A DNA stretch of 64,000 nt from Blautia wexlerae. Its GTDB lineage: Bacteria; Bacillota; Clostridia; Lachnospirales; Lachnospiraceae. Shown piece after piece: positions 47,801 through 54,963 of the stretch. The stretch lies in NCBI RefSeq assembly GCF_013300825.1, contig NZ_JAAIMY010000013.1, forward strand, positions 28,892 to 92,891, written 5' to 3'. A program made the translations under genes and the position numbers. Position 1 is the first letter of the stretch, and each line of letters starts with the position of its first letter. A model generated the notes under the pieces. That model was not told the DNA's origin. It saw only the letters and a program-made list of their open reading frames with translations, and ran no database searches.

Positions 47801-50800
47801 TAAATTCTGTTCCGGCAATCAATACAGATTTCTTTGTTTCATCGTCTTTTTTCACGATTTTCAGTTTTGCCTTAAACTCTTCATCCAGAAGCACTCGCCA
47901 GATCTGTGGCTCGTTTGGATGATGTTCTGTGATATTCACTTCAAAATCATCGACTGGCTTGTAATTGTGCGGTGTTGTAGTTTCACGCACGATATAGCTT
48001 CCAAATGGTAATGGAATACTGCAGGCATACCCTTTTTCATCTGTGAAAATCTCAGTTGCTCCATTTTCTCTACTCACTACTGGTTTGGCAGAATCAAAAT
48101 CATAGCTTCCATCTGCTTTCTTTGTAAGGGAAGATTTCAGATAAACTGTAAATCCGGCTCCGGATAACAGATCTGCATCGGTCTTTCCATTGTTGGCTGC
48201 TTTGATGATCTGAAATGGCTGTTTGATGACCTGCTCACTGGAAGTGCACTCTCTTTTTACTTCTGCTGTCATATCTCCTTCATAACTGCACACAAGATCA
48301 TGCTCTTCTGTATCTGCCAGGTATCCGGTCGGCGGTGTGATCTCTTTGACATAATATTTGCCAAGATATAAACCTTTTACAGAAGACTGTCCTTTGTCAT
48401 CTGTTGTAAGAGATGCTACCTGTTCTCCTGCTTTATAAATAGTTCCAGTTGCTCCGTCCGGATGCACGATATCTTCACGGGCATACAGACCATAAACTGC
48501 ACCTTTCAGTGTGGCATCTCCCTGTGGTACTGCTTTTCCTGTTTCTTTATCAACTTTGAATAAATTGATCTTTGCTGTCACACGGTCATTGCTGAAGGTA
48601 TGGGCAAATAATACGGTTGCTTCTTTATCATTGGTGTAAGAAAACTTGAACGTATACACATCTTCTGTATTTCTTACATAGCCTTCCGGCGCCTGATCTT
48701 CTTTTACGGAATAGGAATATCCAATCGGAAGATCTGCTGTGAATTTTGCAGTTCCATCTGCTCCAGTAGTTGCTTTCTCAATCAGTGTTCCTTTTTTCAC
48801 AACAACGGTTCCGTCTGCATTTTTAATATCATCGGATGCATACAGAGCAAAAATACCGCCATTCAGTGGTTTCTTTGTATCTTTATCCTGTTTTACTACG
48901 GAAACATCTGCTTTCTGTCTTTCGTTGTTAAAAGTCACATCTGCAAATACAACTTCTTTATTCTGTCCGGCATAAGTCAGAGTCACTGGCTTTTCTTCGC
49001 TGCCGTTATAGAAATTGTCCGGTGCTTTTGCTTCTTTCACCACATAGCTTCCAAGATGCAGGTTCTTCAGTGTAACAGAACCATTCTCTCCCGTAGTCAG
49101 ATTATCTTTTACCAGGTCACCTTTGCTGTACACTTTTGTGCCATAAGCAGTTACGATATCTGCCCCGGCATACACGTTATACACTGCATTTTTCTGTCTG
49201 CGGTTTTCATACTGGAATACCGTTCCATTTTCACTGACATCTGCTCCGGTAAGAACCTGTCCTTCTTTGTAAATGGTAAGCTCTGCCAGCTGTTCCTTAT
49301 TTTCCACAGTTACCGATGAGGTTTTACTTGCTACCAGTTTTACATTTGTTGCCGTTGCATTTACCACATATCCCTGTGGTGCGGTGATCTCTTTCAGATA
49401 AACAGTATCCTGTGTCTTGATGATCGTAACAGAAGATTTTCCATTCTTATCTGTTGCCGGCATCTGAATGATCAGCTTTGTACAAGCCTCATCGCTGTAT
49501 ACACCGAACACTGCACCTGCAAGATTAACATCCGCTGTATCGTCTTTCTTTACGATTTCGATCGTAGCCTGTTCAATCCAGGACACCTTTAAGCTTACAT
49601 ATTTTTCATCAGCGACACCTTCTCCAAACACAAATGCCAGATCCTGAACACTTGCATTCGTAGTCAGTTTATATGCTGAATAATCTTTTGTAATACTTCC
49701 CTTCATTTTTGCAGAAAAAGTAGCACTTACATCTCTTGTCTGTGTCAGAGGAGCTGAAAGATAAAACGTGGTTCCGCCTCCAATTGTTACGCTTGCACCT
49801 GCCGCACTTACATTTCCAGTAGATACATTATAAAGCTTCACTCCCTTTGGTAAGTCCATTGTGATTTTCTGCTGGGAAGATGCATTGAACTTAATGTTCT
49901 CCGTTCTCTGAACATTTCCATCTACATAAGCTTTTACATTCGGTTTGGAAAATGACATCGCTACATCTGGTATTTCCGGCTTATTTGCACAATAATTATA
50001 GAGTTCTTTTGCCAAAGCCTCGCCTGTAGCATTTGTTCCATAGAATGCATCACTGCTTCCATTGGCATAAGATGCAGCCATGTGAATAATGATGAATCTT
50101 TTTCCTTCTGAAAAATCCGTGTGTTTATTCGCAAAAAAACTTTCGCTTCCTGCGGCATCTGTACCGTAATAACACACTTTTGCTAACGCCTGATTGTCCC
50201 CGATCTTTGTGATTGTATAATTTCCAGATCCTGGTCCTGGTTTTGCCGGCTGTACACAATACGCAGTTGCTCTGACGCTTCCGTAGCTGATATAGTACGG
50301 CTCTGTCAGATAGGTTCCAAGATTATAATCTGCATATCTATACAGAGGTCCTTTTTCGATTGTTACCTGCTGTGTACTTCTTGCTGAATAAGCCGAAACT
50401 GCTTCAAATGTTGCAATCTCTCCCTCTTCCATAGAATCAAGATCCACACCTTCGTCTCCTGCCTGTTCCAAAACATCGTGAAGCTCTAACCCGGATTCTT
50501 CATCATAGGTATCCTGATTCTGTGCCTGCTCTACTAAATCATCAAATTCATCAGCATCAATATCGGTAATTTCCGAGTCTGATTCTGAATCCTCCGCTTC
50601 TTCTGTCTGCTGTTCACTGCCAGCTGTTTCAGATTCGGTTACTGCTTCACTCCCTGCAGTTTCTGTCTGCACTTCTGTTTCTTTCTCACGCACAATCAGC
50701 TTTCGGCTGATCTGATACTTCGGATGCTCCTGATTTACCGGTTCCACATAATAGACCGCTTTGTAAGTGTCCACATGATCTGTCGTAAAATCCTCATTCT

Positions 50801-51092
50801 TGTCGTTCTTTGCTTCCTCAAATGTGACTTTAACCTTGTCAGCATCCTTGATTTCCAGTCCTGTGTAGTCTGATTTCACATCAAATACACTGCCTGTTTC
50901 AAGTTCATAATCTTTGGCAGTCACCACCTCCTCTTCATCCAGAAGGTCTTTCACTTCCTCATAAAGTGGCGGTTTTTCCTCTGGCTGGATCTCCGCTGCA
51001 TATGCAGTCATCGGAGATAACACTGTACTAAGCATTGTCATGCCTGCCAGCAATCCAGATACTACTTTCCTAAAATTACCTTTTTTCTTCAT
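44811..51092 (-). CDS. Giant Cna-B/SpaA repeat surface protein with sortase anchor
   Basis: A 2093-residue secreted, wall-anchored protein. Signal peptide 1-33 (ends MTAYAA), acidic low-complexity stretch (about 145-250), thioester-domain-like region (Cys279 in TAYCVQPA, with His337 in IHMAAS where thioester domains normally have Gln), then about 14 Cna-B/SpaA-type beta domains, each closing with YxVKExxAPxGY. C-terminus: NAPKTGD, hydrophobic helix, RKRK, i.e. a non-canonical LPXTG-type signal. Such domains form isopeptide-stabilised adhesive stalks, so it probably helps donor-recipient contact or host adhesion. Start set at MKKKGNFRK with GAGAGGACC upstream. No sortase gene is in the window. 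Confidence 0.9.
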   Translation of the reverse strand: MKKKGNFRKVVSGLLAGMTMLSTVLSPMTAYAAEIQPEEKPPLYEEVKDLLDEEEVVTAKDYELETGSVFDVKSDYTGLEIKDADKVKVTFEEAKNDKNEDFTTDHVDTYKAVYYVEPVNQEHPKYQISRKLIVREKETEVQTETAGSEAVTESETAGSEQQTEEAEDSESDSEITDIDADEFDDLVEQAQNQDTYDEESGLELHDVLEQAGDEGVDLDSMEEGEIATFEAVSAYSARSTQQVTIEKGPLYRYADYNLGTYLTEPYYISYGSVRATAYCVQPAKPGPGSGNYTITKIGDNQALAKVCYYGTDAAGSESFFANKHTDFSEGKRFIIIHMAASYANGSSDAFYGTNATGEALAKELYNYCANKPEIPDVAMSFSKPNVKAYVDGNVQRTENIKFNASSQQKITMDLPKGVKLYNVSTGNVSAAGASVTIGGGTTFYLSAPLTQTRDVSATFSAKMKGSITKDYSAYKLTTNASVQDLAFVFGEGVADEKYVSLKVSWIEQATIEIVKKDDTADVNLAGAVFGVYSDEACTKLIIQMPATDKNGKSSVTIIKTQDTVYLKEITAPQGYVVNATATNVKLVASKTSSVTVENKEQLAELTIYKEGQVLTGADVSENGTVFQYENRRQKNAVYNVYAGADIVTAYGTKVYSKGDLVKDNLTTGENGSVTLKNLHLGSYVVKEAKAPDNFYNGSEEKPVTLTYAGQNKEVVFADVTFNNERQKADVSVVKQDKDTKKPLNGGIFALYASDDIKNADGTVVVKKGTLIEKATTGADGTAKFTADLPIGYSYSVKEDQAPEGYVRNTEDVYTFKFSYTNDKEATVLFAHTFSNDRVTAKINLFKVDKETGKAVPQGDATLKGAVYGLYAREDIVHPDGATGTIYKAGEQVASLTTDDKGQSSVKGLYLGKYYVKEITPPTGYLADTEEHDLVCSYEGDMTAEVKRECTSSEQVIKQPFQIIKAANNGKTDADLLSGAGFTVYLKSSLTKKADGSYDFDSAKPVVSRENGATEIFTDEKGYACSIPLPFGSYIVRETTTPHNYKPVDDFEVNITEHHPNEPQIWRVLLDEEFKAKLKIVKKDDETKKSVLIAGTEFKVYDLDNKKYVEQVTTYPVTTTHKSYFTDSQGYLIMPKNLKIGHYRIEEVNAPEGYTINKNYVEIAVDANTAYQMDSESGDAIITVDYENHPVKGKLTIYKKGEMLTGFKKDFVYEERYLKGASFHVYAAENIYTPDYQKDENGNRQLIYAKDALVTTVTTGEDGKAVADNLPLGSYYVVEKTAPEGFVLNHDRSDVSFVYADQDTPVIEQEVMVGDDRQKVAIQVEKQDAENGAPVAGAVFGIYNTEDLKNEKGEIIVKADTLLQEMTSDNDGLAACTLDLPLGQYYVKELKAPAGFVSSDEVLNLDASYQGQDVKTVKLKTVKKNQPTTVEITKSDVTTGVELDGAKLTVLDKEGNVVDQWTSVKDQPHVIKRLTVGKEYTLREEIAPYGYLKATDVKFTLEDTAEIQKVEMKDEVPTGLLIINKNGEFLDKVTLLDHVKGTVEHLFEYVTGSLSDVAFDVFAAEDIKAADGVSEDYFKADEKVGTITTDSNGIAQMGDLPAGKYYVKEVKTAHGYVLDKEPRYVDLSYRDQDTPVITYDEKWQNARQKVKVTVLKKEKDTERVLAGGVFGLYTSEDIKNAKGEVLLEKDSLIEQRVTDEKGQITFTADLPVDGKYYVKEIFAPDGFVTTEEVQEFTFEYAGEDQAEVSYDFTFENQPTTVELSKTDLTTGKELPGAHLKVTDSDGNTVDEWTSTEESHVIKELVVGKKYTMTETKPADGYVTAESITFTVENTAEVQKHEMKDDVTKVEISKTDITGETEIPGAKLTILDEDDQVVESWTSTEEAHYIEKLPIGKYTLREEQAPKGYLLTSDVSFEVKDTGKIQKVAMKDDTAKGKVILNKTDKSSGEPLKGVEFELRDSKGKVLETLKTDAAGHAESKLYEIATFKNGKYDTAIKYYLVETKTLDGYTLDQTKHEVTFAYADDSTPVVEVTFNLTNEKPEVPETPNTPQSHEETKVSNAPKTGDSTNIWLPILLLVISTGGMAGLYISRKRK

Positions 51093-51124
51093 GCTAAGGT
51101 CCTCTCTTTCATAATATTTGTATG

Positions 51125-51150
51125 AAAACAGACAGTCCTTAGACTGCCTG
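51125..51150 (-). terminator. Hairpin terminator behind topB
   Basis: CAGACAGTC (51129-51137) and GACTGCCTG (51142-51150) form a 9-bp stem with one mismatch and a 4-nt loop. On the minus strand TTTTC follows. It lies between topB and the surface-protein gene, implying separate control of the adhesin. Confidence 0.65.
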
Positions 51151-51161
51151 CAATACATTAC

Positions 51162-53234
51162 TTATCGTTGTGGGAAAATCAGATTGAACTGCACATTTCC
51201 CTCGCCGGGATCAATCATTTCCACAGTTGCTTCATACTGTCTCCCTGTTTTTCTGGATACCAGATCCTTATAATGGATTTTTCCTTTAGACAGGAACTTC
51301 TTTGCTGCCGCCTTATCCATCTTTTTCCCCTGGCTTGCAAGGAATTTATCATTCTTCCATAAGGTAAAAGCACAGTTCCGGTCGGAACAGTAAAAGTTTA
51401 CTTTTCCTTCCCTGACATCAGCTCCACATCGGGGACATTTGCCAATGACTTCCCCTTTTGCTTTTCCCTGAAACTGCTCTTTCTTTTCTTCTGAAATAGC
51501 CTGATATCTGGCAACCAGTTCCTGCATCAGCTCTGTAATCCCATTTAGGAATTCATCTGCTGTCTCTGTATTCTGGGCAATGTGATTCAATGCCATTTCC
51601 CACTCTGCTGTCATCTTCGGAGATTTAATCTCATCCGGCAAAACCGTAATCAGTACATTGCCATCATCTGTCGGCACCAGATTTTTCTTTTCCCTTTTCA
51701 CAAAACCAGACTGAATCAGTTTTTCAATGATTGCTGCCCTTGTTGCCGGAGTACCAAGTCCTTTCTTTTCCGTATCTTCGGTCAGTTCTTCATTCCCAGC
51801 ACGTTCCATCGCAGAAAGCAGGGTATCTTCTGTGTACTGTTTCGGTGGCTGTGTAAAATGTTCCGATACAAAAGAATCACAAGGACCGTAATGCTTACCT
51901 GCCCAGATATCCAGCTCCGGCTCTTCTTTCTCACTCTTTACGCCAAAGAACTGTTTCATTTTATTTTCGATTGCCTTGAATCCTTCCTGCTTTGTTTTCT
52001 TTGCCGTGAGATAAAACGTATGATAATTACAGGTAATCTGGCTTTTATGGCTTTCATAAATATAAGGATCTGCAGTTGCTGTCAGTACCCTGGCACTGAT
52101 CAGATACAAAATCTTGCGGTTTCGCTCTTTCAGTTTACCTATATCTGCCTTTGCTACTTCCATGGTCGGGATAATTGCATGGTGATCAGATACTTTCTTT
52201 GAATTTAATACCTTACTCACGTCCGGTTGATATTCCAGGCTTTCAGCATAAGGCATTTCCCCAAGTAACATCTGAATCAGAGTTTCTGTGCTTTCTCCCA
52301 TCTCATCTGTCAGATACTGGCTGTCTGTTCTCGGATAAGTGACAAGCTTCTGCTCATACATCTCCTGCACTGCATCCAATGTCTGCTGTGCGGTATAGCC
52401 AAACATTCTGTTAGCTTCCCTCTGAAGGGTGGTCAGATCATAAAGCTTCGGAGGGCGGACTGTTTTCTCTTTCACATCATCCTTTTCCACTTCGCACATC
52501 CGCTCCAGGCAGTCCGCAGCCACTTTATCTGCATCCTCTTTTTTCTGAAAATGCTCTGTAACTGCATCCATATCATCAAACTTGATATGAGCCATATAAT
52601 ATTTTTCTTTGGTAAATTCCTTAATCTTCTGATTTCGATCCACGATCATGGCAAGTGTTGGTGTCTGCACTCTTCCGACTTTCAGATTCTGGTTATACAG
52701 AACGGAAAAAAGACGGCTCGCATTGATTCCCACCAGCCAGTCTGCCTTTGCCCTGCAAAGTGCTGACTGATAGAGACTGTCATAACACGAACCGTCTTTT
52801 AATGACGCAAATCCATCTTTAATTGCCTGTTCTTCCATGGAAGAAATCCAGAGCCGCTTCATCGGCTTTTTGCATCCTGCCTGCTCATACACCAGACGAA
52901 AGATTAACTCTCCTTCACGTCCTGCATCAGTAGCACAGATCACTTCATCTACATTGGAATCTCTCATCAGTTTTTTCAAGATTCCGTACTGCTTCTTTGT
53001 TCCATCCAAAACCTTGTGTCTCCAGCATTCCGGCACAATCGGCAGATCTTCATATCTCCATTTTTTATATTTTTCATCGTATTCCGATGCATCGCATAAT
53101 CCAACTAGATGTCCTACGCACCAGGAAACGATATAACCGTTTCCCTCCACGTAGCCATCTTTTCTTGTTCTGGCTCCCAGTACCGAAGCCAGTGCCATCG
53201 CAACCGATGGCTTTTCTGCAATCACTAATTTCAT
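51162..53234 (-). CDS. topB: DNA topoisomerase III, ICE-encoded
   Basis: Type IA topoisomerase of 690 residues. TOPRIM start MKLVIAEKPSVAMALA with acidic triad in ATDAGREGE; active-site tyrosine in VTYPRTDSQ (Tyr300); one C-terminal zinc-binding cluster (CPRCGADVREGKVNFYCSD). Conjugative elements of this class often encode their own topoisomerase, thought to decatenate or relax transfer intermediates. The ATG follows the stop of the CD1107-type gene without a gap. Confidence 0.93.
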   Translation of the reverse strand: MKLVIAEKPSVAMALASVLGARTRKDGYVEGNGYIVSWCVGHLVGLCDASEYDEKYKKWRYEDLPIVPECWRHKVLDGTKKQYGILKKLMRDSNVDEVICATDAGREGELIFRLVYEQAGCKKPMKRLWISSMEEQAIKDGFASLKDGSCYDSLYQSALCRAKADWLVGINASRLFSVLYNQNLKVGRVQTPTLAMIVDRNQKIKEFTKEKYYMAHIKFDDMDAVTEHFQKKEDADKVAADCLERMCEVEKDDVKEKTVRPPKLYDLTTLQREANRMFGYTAQQTLDAVQEMYEQKLVTYPRTDSQYLTDEMGESTETLIQMLLGEMPYAESLEYQPDVSKVLNSKKVSDHHAIIPTMEVAKADIGKLKERNRKILYLISARVLTATADPYIYESHKSQITCNYHTFYLTAKKTKQEGFKAIENKMKQFFGVKSEKEEPELDIWAGKHYGPCDSFVSEHFTQPPKQYTEDTLLSAMERAGNEELTEDTEKKGLGTPATRAAIIEKLIQSGFVKREKKNLVPTDDGNVLITVLPDEIKSPKMTAEWEMALNHIAQNTETADEFLNGITELMQELVARYQAISEEKKEQFQGKAKGEVIGKCPRCGADVREGKVNFYCSDRNCAFTLWKNDKFLASQGKKMDKAAAKKFLSKGKIHYKDLVSRKTGRQYEATVEMIDPGEGNVQFNLIFPQR

Positions 53235-54665
53235 TTACTCCTGCTCCTCTTCTTCATCTTCCAGCACATTATCGTCAAAATCTTCATCTCTCAGGATTTC
53301 CGGTTCTGTACTTTCTTCCTGCTCATCTGCATCATCTACTTCCCGTTTTTCTGACTCTGAATCTTCGGATTCATCTTCATCCTCTTCCATCTCATCCTCG
53401 TCATCATATTCATGTTTTGGTTTATAGACTTTGAAGTAATATCCTCCTGCCGCAGCTCCGACTGCAACCAGTGCAATCAAAAGATACGTTCCAAATGGAC
53501 TTTTATCTTCAGGCATCTGAATATCATCCTCTACCTTATCTTTCTCATCTGTCTCTGTCGTTTCCGGTTTTTCTTCCTCTGCTTTTTTCTCTGGTTCTGC
53601 ATAAACCGTATCCACTTCCGGAAGTGTCACCGAATCAGAAAGTGTGAAGTTCATCAGATCTTTTTCACTGACTTCTGTAAGAAAATACACATTATCCTGA
53701 GATTTTGAATTGTCAATAATCAGATAGAAAATCTTACCACTCTTAGTTGAAATGGTATAAAACTCTTTTGTGCCTTCCGTAGCTGTTTTAGTAACAGAAT
53801 CTGCTGTCTCGCCTTCTTTATTAAGCTGTTCCTCAATACCTGTCACTGTCCGATCATCCACGGTTCCTTTTGCATCTGTCGGCTCAGAAGCCTGTGCATC
53901 CTGCGGAAGCGGTGAAGTCGTTGTTTTCTCAGTCCCAGTTGCATCTGCACTGGTCGTGGTTGCCATTGCACCATTACTGTCAATGGAAGTTTTCTGTTTC
54001 TCTGCCTGCTTCTTTGCCCATTCATAATAAGGATTCTGTAACACATACTTTTCAGACGTATTTCCGGCACCGTCTGTTACCGTAATCTCAATCTGTTTTG
54101 TAGTAAAATCTTTCTGTGTCAATTGCACTCTCAGCATTCCATCCTTCAAGTCTTTATAAGTGGTGCCATTGACTGTTACTGCAGTAATCCCTGATACTGT
54201 ATCATTCCCCTGAATCGTCAGCACACCATCTGTCAGGGAAGCAGAGAGTGTAGGCTTTTCCGTGTCATAACACTTAATAGAGCGATTCTGCTCATAGACC
54301 TTCCCCTCACCATCTGTCACACGCACATACACTGTCTGGTTTCCAGTGATCGTGATACTTCCACTTCCGGTTACATCCTGCCAGCTTCCATCTTTTCCTG
54401 CTTTTGCTTCAATCTTTGCTATTGAGAAACCTTCCGGCATATGACTGGAATCTACCGTAACAGCAATGGTTGTTTCTCCCTGTTTCCAGCCATCCGGTTT
54501 CTCAATCGTGATTGCAGGCGTGGTATTCTCAGCTGCATAAGCAGTCTGTGTCTGGAGCAAAGGTGTTGTCAGGCAAAGAAATGTCGTTGCTGCAAGCAAG
54601 CTCTTTTTTACCCTGCTTTTAGTAATTGTTCTCTTCTTCTGTTTCATTTTTTCCAGATTCATCAT
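53235..54665 (-). CDS. CD1107-type mobile-element membrane protein (DUF4366)
   Basis: A 476-residue protein with a signal sequence (about 20-45, ending TQTAYAA), an extracellular Ig-like region (about 50-210, GSITITGNQTVYVRVTDGEG and ITVTDGAGNTS), a serine/threonine-rich stalk, one transmembrane helix near 395-415 (YLLIALVAVGAAAGGYYF) and a very acidic cytoplasmic tail ending EDEEEEQE. The layout fits DUF4366 proteins, which accompany the conjugation channel. The start overlaps the DUF4315 gene by 47 bp; GGAGG lies 12 nt before ATGATG. Confidence 0.82.
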   Translation of the reverse strand: MMNLEKMKQKKRTITKSRVKKSLLAATTFLCLTTPLLQTQTAYAAENTTPAITIEKPDGWKQGETTIAVTVDSSHMPEGFSIAKIEAKAGKDGSWQDVTGSGSITITGNQTVYVRVTDGEGKVYEQNRSIKCYDTEKPTLSASLTDGVLTIQGNDTVSGITAVTVNGTTYKDLKDGMLRVQLTQKDFTTKQIEITVTDGAGNTSEKYVLQNPYYEWAKKQAEKQKTSIDSNGAMATTTSADATGTEKTTTSPLPQDAQASEPTDAKGTVDDRTVTGIEEQLNKEGETADSVTKTATEGTKEFYTISTKSGKIFYLIIDNSKSQDNVYFLTEVSEKDLMNFTLSDSVTLPEVDTVYAEPEKKAEEEKPETTETDEKDKVEDDIQMPEDKSPFGTYLLIALVAVGAAAGGYYFKVYKPKHEYDDEDEMEEDEDESEDSESEKREVDDADEQEESTEPEILRDEDFDDNVLEDEEEEQE

Positions 54666-54921
54666 CGGCTTTTGTTTCCTCCTTCTGTATTTCTACCCTG
54701 CCGGGCAGTTCATTTTTCATTCTCTTTTTGAAAGCTTCCAATTCTGGAATACTCATATCCATTGCACGGATAATTCTTACAATTTCCAGATTTTCCGCTT
54801 CTGTTTTGGCAATCTCCGCAGCCTTGAAACGCTTTAAATCTGCTTCATATCTGGCTTTGGAGGCTTCCATTTTCTCTTTGGCTTTCTCATAATCCGCCGT
54901 TGCTTTTTCAAGACTTTTCAT
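54619..54921 (-). CDS. DUF4315-family small coiled-coil protein
   Basis: A 100-residue charged helical protein (MKSLEKATADYEKAKEKME) ending in an acidic tail. Members of DUF4315 always sit between the CD1108-type hydrolase and the DUF4366 protein in these elements, as here. Function unknown; probably a soluble partner of the channel proteins. Ribosome binding site AAAGGAG. Confidence 0.8.
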   Translation of the reverse strand: MKSLEKATADYEKAKEKMEASKARYEADLKRFKAAEIAKTEAENLEIVRIIRAMDMSIPELEAFKKRMKNELPGRVEIQKEETKADDESGKNETEEENNY

Positions 54922-54935
54922 CGCTTCTCCTTTCC

Positions 54936-54956
54936 GGACGGCTGATACAGCCGCCC
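54936..54956 (+). terminator. Hairpin with a T-run on the plus strand, between CD1108-type and DUF4315 genes
   Basis: GGACGGCTG (54936-54944) and CAGCCGCCC (54948-54956) pair with one mismatch around a 3-nt loop. The T-run (TTTTTT) follows on the plus strand only, so it fits a terminator for antisense transcription. On the minus strand it would only shape the leader of the DUF4315 gene. Confidence 0.4.
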
Positions 54957-54963
54957 TTTTTTC

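Noticed and set aside
44811..50000. Cna-B domains as a DNA tandem repeat array
   Set aside because: The domains are similar as proteins but diverged as DNA; I saw no long near-identical copies.
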